NCBI GenBank assembly: GCA_964609675.1
Contig: CAZSRX010000021.1
Span: 8,368 to 72,367 of the forward strand
Origin: CAZSRX01 sp964609675 [NCBI: uncultured Bacteroidota bacterium]
GTDB lineage: Bacteria; CLD3; SB21
Reading direction: 5' to 3'
DNA: 64,000 nucleotides
Positions 17,730-26,039 of this stretch are shown in pieces. Position numbers and translations under genes: made by a program. How positions within the stretch are numbered: the stretch's first letter is position 1; every line of letters starts with the position of its first letter. The notes beneath the pieces were generated by a model that was not told the DNA's origin, ran no database searches, and saw nothing but the letters and a program-made list of their open reading frames with translations.

Positions 17730-18209
17730 TTAGAAATTATTTTGTATTGAAAATTCCCGGTCCTTTTTCAAAAAACTCAATCGATTCTCACGACCGTTAT
17801 ATTGCCGGATATAATAGGCCGCTTTTTCCATCAGTTCCTTTTGCGCCGGACATACAACGGTAACCTGCTTCCATTCGCCTGGACTAAACCATTGATGCCG
17901 GTATCCGGCTAAATCATCCTGCGGTTGTATGCGGCCGGAGATATATTTTACAAGATACCAGATGCTGATCAACGGGCGGTTTTTTGGGCACCAGAACGTG
18001 TGGGCATCGATAACATCGATGACCTCAAAGCGGATGGGGCCCAGTTCCTCATGAATTTCCCGCCGAATCCCTTCAACGGGCGTCTCGCGTTCCAGCCAGC
18101 CGGATACGCATTGATAACGCATCGCACCCGGCTTTGACAACAGCAAAATCCTGCCTGTTCGGTTATAGATGATGGCTGATACAGCGCAGAAATGTTTTAT
18201 TCTTCCCAT
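17730..18209 (-). CDS. Nudix hydrolase
   Basis: A 159-residue Nudix-fold protein. The Nudix box is nearly complete: SGWLERETPVEGIRREIHEE followed by LGPI fits GX5EX7REUXEEXGU except that the first Gly is Ser (the aligned Gly is one residue later). The metal-binding REIHEELG core is intact, so hydrolysis of a nucleoside diphosphate linked to some group is expected. The N-terminal VSAIIYNRTGRILLLSK strand is typical. The C-terminal KKDREFS tail is extra. Substrate is unknown. It precedes the EamA gene on the same strand with a 48-base gap. Confidence 0.85.
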   Translation of the reverse strand: MGRIKHFCAVSAIIYNRTGRILLLSKPGAMRYQCVSGWLERETPVEGIRREIHEELGPIRFEVIDVIDAHTFWCPKNRPLISIWYLVKYISGRIQPQDDLAGYRHQWFSPGEWKQVTVVCPAQKELMEKAAYYIRQYNGRENRLSFLKKDREFSIQNNF

Positions 18210-18274
18210 GATTTCTTAAGCGATCCGTGTATGGTTACAGTCATTTCGTGACCTTTTTTTATTCTGGCGCCATG

Positions 18275-19006
18275 CTATTCTGAAAGCGGGTATACGATAC
18301 TGTCGCCGTCATTCCAGGGGCTTTTATAATAAAAGAGCAGTTTTCTGAATCCGGACCGGTACCGGTGCGTTCGTACGGAGGCTGTCAGCGGCTGTACATC
18401 CCCGCTATGCGCAACGATAAGCAGGTAACAGGCGTGGCAATGCAACAGGTATCTTTCAAGAAACGCGTTTTTACGGTCAATCGTCATCTGAATTTCGGCG
18501 GCGTTCACATGATACAAAGCTTCCCGGGCCGAACACCATAGCATTTGATGGGGCAATGGGCAGAAATGGATCCGCGAAAGGCAATCGCTCAGATCGTAGC
18601 GTTCCAGAATGTCCGGATCAAGAAATCCTTCCGCGCCATTATGACGGGCCACGGCGACCGCAAGGTTGTCTGAAAATACGTCCGAATTGACCATCGTGGC
18701 GCTTTCCTTCCAGTAAACCAGGACGCGGCCGCATTGCCGGGTCATCTGCCTATATAATTTCAGCGCCTGCGCCAGTACCCGATCCCGCTCTTTCGGTTCC
18801 GTAAAGTTGTTTCCTGAGGAATTATCCCGGAGCGGAAAGGTAGTCAGTTCGATGCCGATGATTGCCTCATGTGTGTAAAGAATAAAATCGGGGCTTTCGC
18901 GAACCTCGGCATTCATAACGCCGGACGGAAAGGCATCCGATAAGGCAATCGCCTCGAGTAGAAGCTGTCGTTCATAATGTTTTTTTGATTGAAAGCTCTG
19001 ATTCAT
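18275..19006 (-). CDS. Hypothetical protein, possible nuclease-like fold
   Basis: A 243-residue soluble protein of no recognised family; no signal peptide or membrane segment. One segment, ESPDFILYTHEAIIGIELTT (about residues 36-55), resembles the D...E-x-K core of PD-(D/E)xK nuclease-fold proteins, with Thr in place of the usual Lys. Later parts are helical and rich in Cys and His (RYLLHCHACYLL). Flanking genes (Nudix, fba) give no context. I start at ATG 19006; a GTG at 19018 is in frame with no better site. The nuclease idea is weak; without a Lys, activity would be doubtful. Confidence 0.6.
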   Translation of the reverse strand: MNQSFQSKKHYERQLLLEAIALSDAFPSGVMNAEVRESPDFILYTHEAIIGIELTTFPLRDNSSGNNFTEPKERDRVLAQALKLYRQMTRQCGRVLVYWKESATMVNSDVFSDNLAVAVARHNGAEGFLDPDILERYDLSDCLSRIHFCPLPHQMLWCSAREALYHVNAAEIQMTIDRKNAFLERYLLHCHACYLLIVAHSGDVQPLTASVRTHRYRSGFRKLLFYYKSPWNDGDSIVYPLSE

Positions 19007-19061
19007 ACGCGCACACACGCACGGTAGCGAATGATTTTTTTTCTGCGGGATAATGCATTCA

Positions 19062-19102
19062 TAAAAAAAATCAAGAGGCTGTCGTTTCGGGACAACCTCT
19101 TG
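19062..19102 (-). terminator. Rho-independent terminator after fba
   Basis: Arms at 19072-19083 and 19091-19102 pair over 12 positions with one mismatch round a 7-nt loop. Read leftward the hairpin is followed by eight consecutive U residues (plus-strand A run at 19063-19070). It lies 33 bases past the fba stop. Confidence 0.82.
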
Positions 19103-19134
19103 TGTCGTTTTATCGTCGTAAGGAAGGTATCCGG

Positions 19135-20139
19135 TTAATAGCCCTTATCATTGGAACCGAGTACGTTAATAATCTTGTGTTTGTAAAGTTCCTTCAGGGC
19201 ATCACGCGCCGGACCCAGATACTTGCGGGGATCAAATTCTTCAGGTTTTTCCTTGAAAACTTTCCGGATGATAGCCGTAAAAGCCAGGCGGCCGTCGGAA
19301 TCGATGTTAATCTTGCAAACGGCGGATTTAGCCGCGCGGCGCAGTTGCTCTTCGGGAATGCCGACGGTGTCTTTCATCGCACCGCCGTTCTCATTGATGA
19401 TTTTGACAAGATCGGCGGGTACGGACGACGCGCCGTGGAGTACAATCGGGAATCCCGGGATGCGTTTCTCAATTTCTTCGAGGATGTCGAAACGCAGCGG
19501 CGGTGGAATCAGGATGCCGTCCGGCGTGCGGGTACACTGGCTGGGCTTAAACTTGGCGGCGCCGTGGGAGGTGCCGATGGATATGGCCAGCGAATCCACG
19601 CCGGTCTTGGTCACAAAATCCACAACGTCGTCGGGCTGGGTATATACCGATTTCGCGGCAACCACATCGTCTTCGATGCCGGCGAGCACGCCCAGTTCGC
19701 CTTCCACGGATACGTCGTACTTACGGGCAAATTCCACCACCTGTTTGGTTAGTTCCACATTTTTCTCGTACGGATGGTGCGAGCCGTCGATCATCACTGA
19801 CGAAAAGCCCATTTCGATACAGCTTTTGCACAGCTCAAACGTGTCGCCGTGATCCAGATGCAGGACGATGGGTATGCCTTTACCATTACTGAGTTCCTTG
19901 GCAAACTCCACGGCGCCCTGGGCCATGTAGCGCAGCAGGGTTTGATTGGCGTACTTTCGGGCCCCGGACGAAACTTGAAGAATCACCGGAGAATTTGTTT
20001 CCACGCAGGCCTGCAGTATCGCCTGCAGCTGCTCCATATTATTGAAGTTAAACGCCGGTATGGCGTAGCCGCCGTTAACCGCTTTACGAAATAATTCTTT
20101 TGAATTGACTAATCCCAGCTCTTTATAACTTACAGGCAT
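19135..20139 (-). CDS. fba: Fructose-bisphosphate aldolase, class II
   Basis: Zinc-dependent aldolase that splits fructose 1,6-bisphosphate into dihydroxyacetone phosphate and glyceraldehyde 3-phosphate. The 334-residue product shows NGGYAIPAFNFNNMEQ near residue 22, IVLHLDHGDTFE near 91 with the zinc His and catalytic Asp, SVMIDGSHHPYEKNVELT near 115, SVEGELG with a conserved Glu, SIGTSHGAAKF near 185 and VLHGASSVP near 235. Length and motif set fit class II type B. It has its own terminator and is the last of the minus-strand run beginning at the DUF2007 gene. Its substrates link it to the tpiA-pgk-gapA cluster at 26-29 kb. Confidence 0.95.
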   Translation of the reverse strand: MPVSYKELGLVNSKELFRKAVNGGYAIPAFNFNNMEQLQAILQACVETNSPVILQVSSGARKYANQTLLRYMAQGAVEFAKELSNGKGIPIVLHLDHGDTFELCKSCIEMGFSSVMIDGSHHPYEKNVELTKQVVEFARKYDVSVEGELGVLAGIEDDVVAAKSVYTQPDDVVDFVTKTGVDSLAISIGTSHGAAKFKPSQCTRTPDGILIPPPLRFDILEEIEKRIPGFPIVLHGASSVPADLVKIINENGGAMKDTVGIPEEQLRRAAKSAVCKINIDSDGRLAFTAIIRKVFKEKPEEFDPRKYLGPARDALKELYKHKIINVLGSNDKGY

Positions 20140-20212
20140 GGCGCAACTCCTTTCTTGATTGAATGAATCATTTTGAGTATACGTTAAAATTTTTTTAAAT
20201 AAAACAGTTATA

Positions 20213-20962
20213 TTATTTTTTCAAAAGCCGTTGCCGTCGGATTTCAAAAAAAAGGACTCCGGCCGCCACCGAAGCGTTGAGCGACTGGATGTGGCCGTGC
20301 ATGGGAATTTTGATGAGAAAATCACAGTGATCCGCCACCAGCGGGCGCAGGCCTTTACCCTCACTGCCGATAACAATCCCGGTCGGGCCGCTCCAGTCAA
20401 TATCATAATAATTCTTCTCGCCCCGGAGAGACGTTCCGAAAAACCACAAACCGCGTTCTTTCAGGTGATCAATGGTCTGCACGATATTGGTAACCATGAC
20501 AATTTTGCAGTAGGCCGTGGCCCCCGCCGAAGTTTTAACGACCGTCGCATTGACCCCGGCGGCATTATGACGCGGTATGATTAGGCCATGCACACCCGCG
20601 CATTCGGCGCTTCGGATAATGGCGCCAAGATTGTGCGGATCGGTAATCTGATCGAGTAAAGCGATTACATGAGGTTCGTTTCTTTCCTGCGCCAGATTCA
20701 GGATCTCGTCCAGGTCGGCATAATGGAATTCACTCCCGCGCACGGTGGCCATCACGCCCTGATGATTGAGTTTGCCGGCGATTTTTTCCATCTGAGCGGC
20801 GGTAATCCGTTTGACTTTAACGTGATTACTGCGCGCCAGGGAGATGATTTCTTCCACCACCCATCCATGCGTGTGTTCCTGGATATGAATCTCTTCGATG
20901 GACTCCTGCGCTTTCAGGGCTTCCAGTACCGGTTTCCGGCCGTATATCAGGGTATCACTCAT
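20213..20962 (-). CDS. rlmB: 23S rRNA (guanosine-2'-O-) methyltransferase RlmB-like
   Basis: A SpoU/TrmH-family enzyme, 249 residues, that methylates the ribose of a guanosine in 23S rRNA (G2251 in E. coli). An N-terminal substrate-binding domain (IYGRKPVLEAL, about residues 5-80) precedes the knotted SAM-binding domain with LLDQITDPHNLGAIIRSAEC near 105, GIVIGSEGKGL near 195 and the IPMHGHIQSLNASVAAGV motif near 215. Start is ATG at 20962, 7 bases inside the lptF/G coding end, implying coupling; the TTG at 20989 is ignored because the family begins near IYGRKPV. Confidence 0.93.
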   Translation of the reverse strand: MSDTLIYGRKPVLEALKAQESIEEIHIQEHTHGWVVEEIISLARSNHVKVKRITAAQMEKIAGKLNHQGVMATVRGSEFHYADLDEILNLAQERNEPHVIALLDQITDPHNLGAIIRSAECAGVHGLIIPRHNAAGVNATVVKTSAGATAYCKIVMVTNIVQTIDHLKERGLWFFGTSLRGEKNYYDIDWSGPTGIVIGSEGKGLRPLVADHCDFLIKIPMHGHIQSLNASVAAGVLFFEIRRQRLLKK

Positions 20963-22568
20963 AAGAATCCTTTGGTTTACGGGATACAAGGCGTTTCAGG
21001 GGATAAATGGTACGTTCGGCGAGCGGAATAAACAGGTGATCCAGGCCCAAGGTTCTTTCTGAAGCGGTCTGGTAAGTCAGAATGATACCGACAATACCGA
21101 GGACAATGTTGGGAAACCACATGGCAAAAAACGGATTGAGCAGCTGGCGATCGCCGTAGTCCTCGCCCAGCACCAGGCAGAAGTAATAGGCGATGAAGAA
21201 AAACAAACTGATACCGCCGGCGATACCGAGATTGCCGCGGCGGGCCTTGACGCCGATAGGCGCGCCGAGCAGTACAAAAATAATACAGGCCGCCGGGATA
21301 GAATATTTTTTATTCACTTCAATCATCAACTGATCTATCATTTTCTGGTAGTTCGTGGCGGCGGTTATATTGGCTATCAGCGGCTGGGTCAGCGTCAGGA
21401 GCGCCTGCCGTGCTGAATCCTGGCGGACGCGCGCGTTTTCCCGACCGACGAATTCTTTCGGTAGCGGAATGATGTTCATTTGGGTATCAATGCCACTGGG
21501 TGCAGTCGGGCGCAACCGCCCCATCCAACCCTGCATACTGAACGGGGTTGTTATCCCTGTTTCCGAAGCGGAAGCCGCCGTGCTGTCTTCGCGATTTTTC
21601 AGATGGTGCCACATAATAAAATCGCTGAGGCGGTCCCACCACGACAGCCGTATTACCTGCCGTTCCAGCATCTCCCGGTGTTTCGGTTCAAGCGCTTCCA
21701 GTACATCCGGATTTTTTTCGATGATTTTCTGTATGCTTTCCATCCGCTGGCGTTTTTCTTCCAGACGGTGGCGCACCTCGTCCATCAGCTGGGCGATGTT
21801 TTTTTCCCTATCGTTGTAATAACTTTCATCGGTTTTTTTCAGCGTCATGTTCTCCACCGGTATCGTAACCCGGTAGGAATGAAACCGAACAAGCTGGTAG
21901 TCATTGATTTTCCGGAGATTGACTTCATGAATCTCGCCCTCTTCCAGATGCACAATCATGGCTTCCTGGAATTCATCCACTGTAATGGCGCCGCGGGCGG
22001 CAGTGATGGTTCGTACCGCATCGCGGTTAGAGCGGTCAAAGATCGTTACACCGTATATCGCGCCGCTCCATTCGTCTTTGTTTTCGACAATCATGCTGAA
22101 ATTCTCGATACCATCCAGAAAGACTCCGGGCTGGAGCGTCAGCGTGGGGCGTTTTGTCTGGATGTTTTTCTTCAGGACGCGGGCTTTGTGGTTGGCCACC
22201 GGAAGCACCTTGTCATTAAACTCAATCAACCCGTAGGTGAGCACCGCGGCGACCAGCAGTACCGGGGTTATCAGCCGGTAAAAACTGATACCGCCGGCCT
22301 TGAGCGCCGTGATTTCGTTGTCGGAGGCCAGCCGCCCGAACGCCATGATCGCCGCCACCAGTACCGACATCGGCACGACCAGCACCATGATCCATGCCAG
22401 ATTGTAAACAATGAACTCGGCGATGACGTCCAGCCCGATACCTTTACCGATGATGTAGCGCATGGCTTGCAGCACAAAATTCAGCACCAGCATGGATGTG
22501 ATAATGGTTATCGAAAACAGAAAGGGACCGACATGTTCACGCAGAATATATCGGGCAACAATAAACAT
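20955..22568 (-). CDS. LptF/LptG-family permease with large insert
   Basis: Transmembrane subunit of the LPS-extraction ABC transporter. The N-terminal half has the family helices (residues about 1-110: YILREHVGPFLF, WIMVLVVPMSVLVAAIM, DNEITALKAGGISFYRL) and the C-terminal half PAACIIFVLLGAPIGVKARRGNLG with three final helices. The protein has 537 residues, about 170 more than E. coli LptF or LptG (near 360). The surplus lies around residues 250-410, between the periplasmic beta-jellyroll and helix 4, and contains a charged coiled-coil-like stretch (QLMDEVRHRLEEKRQRMESI). Only one such gene is here; F versus G cannot be told. It overlaps rlmB by 8 bases. Confidence 0.9.
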   Translation of the reverse strand: MFIVARYILREHVGPFLFSITIITSMLVLNFVLQAMRYIIGKGIGLDVIAEFIVYNLAWIMVLVVPMSVLVAAIMAFGRLASDNEITALKAGGISFYRLITPVLLVAAVLTYGLIEFNDKVLPVANHKARVLKKNIQTKRPTLTLQPGVFLDGIENFSMIVENKDEWSGAIYGVTIFDRSNRDAVRTITAARGAITVDEFQEAMIVHLEEGEIHEVNLRKINDYQLVRFHSYRVTIPVENMTLKKTDESYYNDREKNIAQLMDEVRHRLEEKRQRMESIQKIIEKNPDVLEALEPKHREMLERQVIRLSWWDRLSDFIMWHHLKNREDSTAASASETGITTPFSMQGWMGRLRPTAPSGIDTQMNIIPLPKEFVGRENARVRQDSARQALLTLTQPLIANITAATNYQKMIDQLMIEVNKKYSIPAACIIFVLLGAPIGVKARRGNLGIAGGISLFFFIAYYFCLVLGEDYGDRQLLNPFFAMWFPNIVLGIVGIILTYQTASERTLGLDHLFIPLAERTIYPLKRLVSRKPKDSYE

Positions 22569-22603
22569 GGAATCGTATCGGTCAAAAAGGCGAATAGGCT
22601 GGT

Positions 22604-23203
22604 TCAGGTTTTTCGGGCCGCTTTGAGCATAGAAATCTGATCGCGCAGGCGAGCCGCGGCTTCATAATCTTCCGATTCCACGGCCTGCTGAAGCTCTTGC
22701 TCCAGTTTATTGAGAAGCAGGGTGGTTTCATCGCCGCTATCGGTATGAGCGGCCGTCAATGGCTGGGCTTTGACGAAATGACCGGTTTGCGCGTCTATCT
22801 CGAGACCGGCCGTATCCATAACTTCTTCGTTGACAAAAATAGGCGCGCCGACCCGGATGGCAATGGCGATGGCGTCCGAAGGACGGGAATCGATGATCTG
22901 TTCGCCGGTGCTGATATTATCCAAGTAAATGGAAGCATAAAAAGTGTTTTTGTTCAGTTCCGTAATAACCACTCGTTTGACTTCCGTATCAAGCGCTTCG
23001 AGAATCTGCACGGTCAGGTCATGGGTAAAAGGACGGAACGGCTTGATGCCCTGAAGTTCCAGCGCAATGGCGTGGGCCTCGGGCGCTCCGATAACAACGG
23101 GAAGAATACGACTCCGCTCCGCGTTGACTTCCATCAGCTGGAGCACATAGCCGTTGGTCTGTTCGTCTTCAATAATCCACTTGATTTCAACCTGTATTTC
23201 CAT
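22604..23203 (-). CDS. Bifunctional nuclease (BFN/DUF151) domain protein with UVR motif
   Basis: A 199-residue cytoplasmic protein. Residues 1-135 match the DUF151/BFN family (LPVVIGAPEAHAIALELQGI near 35, RPFTHDLTVQILEALD, IDSRPSDAIAIAIRVGAPIFV near 105). Residues about 160-195 form a UVR motif (ELQQAVESEDYEAAARLRDQ), a helical hairpin found in UvrB, UvrC and ClpC. In plants a BFN protein has RNase/DNase activity; in bacteria the role is uncertain, and several relatives also join BFN to UVR. ATG at 23203 opens a minus-strand gene 35 bases before lptF/G. Confidence 0.88.
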   Translation of the reverse strand: MEIQVEIKWIIEDEQTNGYVLQLMEVNAERSRILPVVIGAPEAHAIALELQGIKPFRPFTHDLTVQILEALDTEVKRVVITELNKNTFYASIYLDNISTGEQIIDSRPSDAIAIAIRVGAPIFVNEEVMDTAGLEIDAQTGHFVKAQPLTAAHTDSGDETTLLLNKLEQELQQAVESEDYEAAARLRDQISMLKAARKT

Positions 23204-23316
23204 GACCCTTGCTTTCTTGATACAGGACTTCTCTCTGTATTAGTTTAGGAAACCTGAAGCTTAAAATCAAATCAAATTTACGGCTTCAGCCGTTCGGCGG
23301 TTAGCCGGCAGATACA

Positions 23317-24156
23317 TTAGGATGGAAAATGCAGGTCCGGTATTTCCTGAATCAGCCCGTAATAATAACAGTAAGTCAGGTATTCCCGGATGCTGTCCAA
23401 TGCTGGGGGATTAAGTTCATACGTCAGGGATTGGGAGAGATGATTTTCGAGCACGCCAGCCGATAATTCCTGAATCGGATTTAGCTGAAGATACTCCTGA
23501 ACCAGCGCGGGCACATGATGAATCCCTTCATCGCGCGCCTGCTGAAACAATGCGACATCCTGCGGCTTGAGTATGCCAACTCCGGCGACCCAGAAAGCAG
23601 ACACCATGGGCAGGCCATCCGTCAGGTCGTACCATTCCTCGCCAAGATCCAGATAATTATCGCACCGGTCATATTCCCGAAGCGCCTCTACCCCGCTGAT
23701 CAGGACCGCATCCTGATGGATAAGAAGTTCCCCGGCCGATGTTTGGCCCACCGTCAGGATTTCCGGAGTCAGGTCATATTTTTCTTTCAGAAGAATCTGC
23801 ATCAGAGGAATGTGTTCGGCGCTTTGCGCGGTTACCGCCACGCGACGAATGCGTTCCAGCCCACGGTTGAACATCAGCAACACGCCGCTGTGAGAATCCT
23901 TAACGACCACGCCGATGTCAGGAATGATTTCGACGCCGCGATGCGCCCGTATCAGAGAATATTGTATAACGGGAACCAGGCCCGCGTCGAGCTCACGCAC
24001 GGCCAATCCCCTTACAATTTCGGAATAAGAACGTGGAATGCACTGTACGCGCTTATGGTATGGCGGTTGGGATAAGGAAACCGTAAGCGGCAGAGCGTCC
24101 GTATTTCCGGGTATGCCGGCCCGGATAACCTTTTCATCCTGCGGTAGCGCGGACAC
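23317..24156 (-). CDS. mqnA: MqnA/MqnD-family menaquinone biosynthesis protein (MqnA-like)
   Basis: A 279-residue protein of the VitK2-biosynthesis family. Recognised blocks are ELDAGLVPVIQYSLIR near residue 57, SHSGVLLMFNRG near 88, QDAVLISGVEAL near 148, and YLDLGEEWYDLTDGLPMVSA near 168, the WxxxTGLPxVxA-type motif of chorismate dehydratase MqnA. This would make 3-enolpyruvylbenzoate, the first step of the futalosine route to menaquinone. MqnD is a paralogue and cannot be excluded. The start is GTG at 24156, sharing its G with the TAG of the upstream gene (TAGTG), so translation is coupled. No other mqn gene is in the window. Confidence 0.78.
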   Translation of the reverse strand: MSALPQDEKVIRAGIPGNTDALPLTVSLSQPPYHKRVQCIPRSYSEIVRGLAVRELDAGLVPVIQYSLIRAHRGVEIIPDIGVVVKDSHSGVLLMFNRGLERIRRVAVTAQSAEHIPLMQILLKEKYDLTPEILTVGQTSAGELLIHQDAVLISGVEALREYDRCDNYLDLGEEWYDLTDGLPMVSAFWVAGVGILKPQDVALFQQARDEGIHHVPALVQEYLQLNPIQELSAGVLENHLSQSLTYELNPPALDSIREYLTYCYYYGLIQEIPDLHFPS

Positions 24157-24485
24157 TATGAATCCTCTTCATCCTCATCCAGATCCTCGTCTTCGTCTTC
24201 CTCCGCACCGGATTCCCATTCGCCGACCTCATCGTCATCTTCGGATAGTTCGTTATCCGGCATTTCCAGGTCTTTGATGGCTTCTTTCGCTTTGGCTAAT
24301 TGATCCTCAGGAACCAGAATCTTGATTTCAGAGAGGTCGCCGACAAAAACGACGTTCACATGGTCTTTTTGCGAAAACACCGTGCAATCAATACCGCAGG
24401 ACTCCAGCTGGTCGCGGATGATTTCGGCCTGATGTTCGTAGTTAACGGTTTCCAGGACAACCCATCCTTCGATTTTTTCCGTCAT
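24156..24485 (-). CDS. DUF2007-family protein with acidic tail
   Basis: A 109-residue protein. The front 75 residues match the small DUF2007 fold (GWVVLETVNYEHQAEIIRDQ, LESCGIDCTVF, VFVGDLSEIKILVPEDQLAK), described as a putative signal-transducing or ferredoxin-like domain of unknown role. The C-terminal 30 residues are almost only Asp, Glu, Gly and Ser. It is the first gene of the message through mqnA-like, with its TAG fused to the next GTG. No motif gives an activity. Confidence 0.75.
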   Translation of the reverse strand: MTEKIEGWVVLETVNYEHQAEIIRDQLESCGIDCTVFSQKDHVNVVFVGDLSEIKILVPEDQLAKAKEAIKDLEMPDNELSEDDDEVGEWESGAEEDEDEDLDEDEEDS

Positions 24486-24506
24486 GATGACACTCCCTTT
24501 GGTGGT

Positions 24507-24554
24507 TAAAAAAAACGTTATCCGCAGGACGGTGCATCCATCTTACGGATAACG
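24507..24554 (-). terminator. Rho-independent terminator after the TPR gene
   Basis: A perfect 9-bp stem (24516-24524, CGTTATCCG, with 24546-24554) round a 21-nt loop. Read leftward it is followed by a run of eight U residues (plus A run at 24508-24515). It lies between the TPR gene stop and the DUF2007 start. Confidence 0.75.
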
Positions 24555-24595
24555 CCTTTTATAGGTGGTATCAGCCGTTGGAACGGCGTTTCCGT

Positions 24596-25459
24596 TTATT
24601 TCCCTGACAAGCTCTTTATCCAGTATTCCGCGGATTCTCTCCAACGGCGGCTGGTCTTAGAGGCTTCGTAATATTTCAAGGCTTCTTGCTTGTTGTATAA
24701 TTTGCGGTAAGCGTCGCCCAGTTCAAAATTCAGCGCCGCCGTGGTCTCAGCGTCTCTGGATGCTTTCAGCCCGTTCAATCCGTGCTTTATCGCTTCCTGA
24801 TAATCGCCCGTAATATTCATCGCACTGGTTAATTCCAGAAGGGCCTTGGCATTATTCACATTTTTCTCCACCGCATCCTTCAATACGACAATCGCTTCCT
24901 TCAGCTGGCCAAGCCCGTCTTTAAGGACTTTCCCTTTGAGATATAAAATATCGTCATCGGTCGGATTATCTTTCAGATAGGCATCCATGGTTTCGATGGC
25001 TTTTTTATACTCCTTGGTATCCACATACAGGTTGGCTTTGTAGCTGATAGCCAAGGAAGCGGCTTCCTTGTCGCCGTCCTTCATGGTAATCGCTTTGTCA
25101 TAATTGGCCAGAGCGCTGGCGTTATCGCCAATGCGGCGGTAAGATAATCCCAGATTGATATAGGCTTTCTGGTAATTAGGATCCAGTTTCACGGCTTCCT
25201 GAAATTCCTTGATGGCCTGCATGTAGTTGCCCTGTTTGTAATAATCCGTGCCGGCTTTGAACTTCGCTTTGGCCTGCTGCTGGGCTCCCATCGAGGCCAG
25301 TTTTTCCTGGTTTTGTCGTTCGATGGCTTCTTTCTGCTTTTTCCATTCTTCCAGTTTTTTCTGGTATTCTTCGTCCTGGTTCTCCTGAGCCACGACGGCC
25401 ATAGCCATGCAAATACCGATGGCCAGTGACAAGCCAAAACACAAGAAACGTTTGTTCAT
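24596..25459 (-). CDS. Exported TPR-repeat protein
   Basis: A 287-residue protein with a signal peptide (MNKRFLCFGLSLAIGICMAMAVVA, cut before QE). A charged coiled-coil-like leader (EYQKKLEEWKKQKEAIERQN) follows, then about six tetratricopeptide repeats, starting with KFKAGTDYYKQGNYMQAIKE near residue 60 and QKAYINLGLSYRRIGDNASA near 95. TPRs mediate protein contacts; the partner is unknown. ATG 25459 is set by a strong GGAGGTG site 6 bases upstream; the TTG-type opening at 25510 is ignored. It ends at the terminator at 24507-24554 and starts after tRNA-Leu(GAG). Confidence 0.83.
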   Translation of the reverse strand: MNKRFLCFGLSLAIGICMAMAVVAQENQDEEYQKKLEEWKKQKEAIERQNQEKLASMGAQQQAKAKFKAGTDYYKQGNYMQAIKEFQEAVKLDPNYQKAYINLGLSYRRIGDNASALANYDKAITMKDGDKEAASLAISYKANLYVDTKEYKKAIETMDAYLKDNPTDDDILYLKGKVLKDGLGQLKEAIVVLKDAVEKNVNNAKALLELTSAMNITGDYQEAIKHGLNGLKASRDAETTAALNFELGDAYRKLYNKQEALKYYEASKTSRRWRESAEYWIKSLSGK

Positions 25460-25550
25460 GGTAAACACCTCCGCGGAATTGGGTTTAAAAAAAATCTTTT
25501 TATAATACATACCTCAACGTGTATACCGGTAAATAAGAAATGAGACTTTG

Positions 25551-25632
25551 TGCCGAAGGCGGGATTTGAACCCGCACGCTGTTACGCGCCACCCCCTCAA
25601 GATGGTGTGTCTGCCAATTTCACCACTTCGGC
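25551..25632 (-). tRNA. leuU: tRNA-Leu (anticodon GAG)
   Basis: Minus-strand cloverleaf from 25632: acceptor GCCGAAG with CTTCGGC before discriminator A at 25551. The anticodon stem CCATC/GGTGG encloses TTGAGGG with anticodon GAG, a long variable arm CGCGTAACAGCG follows, and the T-arm has GGTTCAAATCC. Length 82 nt; CCA not encoded. It lies 68 bases after secG on the same strand, as leuU follows secG in E. coli. Confidence 0.95.
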
Positions 25633-25700
25633 AAAACAAGGAAATTTTTCTTAGTTTTAATTTAAGGAAAATTTCCGATTATTCCAATATTTTTTTTCGG

Positions 25701-26009
25701 CTATTCCTGAGCCGGCAAAGCCGGGGCGCCGCCGCTCTGTTCGAGTTCCGTTTCGATAATGCCTTTTTCGGTTCCGGTATCATGAATTCCGCGGATATTC
25801 AGGGCAATGCTGAGCAAGGCAAATAAAATGGAAAGAAATACCGTGGCTTTAACCAGAGTATCCACCGCCTGCCGTCCGCTGAGGAACGGCGTGGAGGCGC
25901 CGCCGCCGATACCGGCCAAACCGCCGCCTTTGCTGGCCTGCAGAAGGATAGCAATCATCAGCAGGACACTCACGATGATGTGAACCACAACAAGAATCGT
26001 AAATAACAT
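25701..26009 (-). CDS. secG: Protein-export membrane protein SecG
   Basis: A 102-residue SecG with two membrane helices, residues about 3-24 (ILVVVHIIVSVLLMIAILL) and 52-72 (ATVFLSILFALLSIALNI). Between them is the glycine-rich loop QASKGGGLAGIGGGASTPFL, the family signature. SecG belongs to the SecYEG translocon and aids SecA-driven export. The C-terminal tail of about 25 residues (ELEQSGGAPALPAQE) is short and acidic, as usual. It lies 30 bases after tpiA in one message with tRNA-Leu(GAG) behind it, a conserved gene order. Confidence 0.93.
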   Translation of the reverse strand: MLFTILVVVHIIVSVLLMIAILLQASKGGGLAGIGGGASTPFLSGRQAVDTLVKATVFLSILFALLSIALNIRGIHDTGTEKGIIETELEQSGGAPALPAQE

Positions 26010-26039
26010 TCGTCACTCCGTTAGTATATGAATATTCAG

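Noticed and set aside
21480-22640. A 386-codon plus-strand frame opposite lptF/G
   Set aside because: Antisense shadow of a strong permease; His- and Arg-rich low-quality translation.
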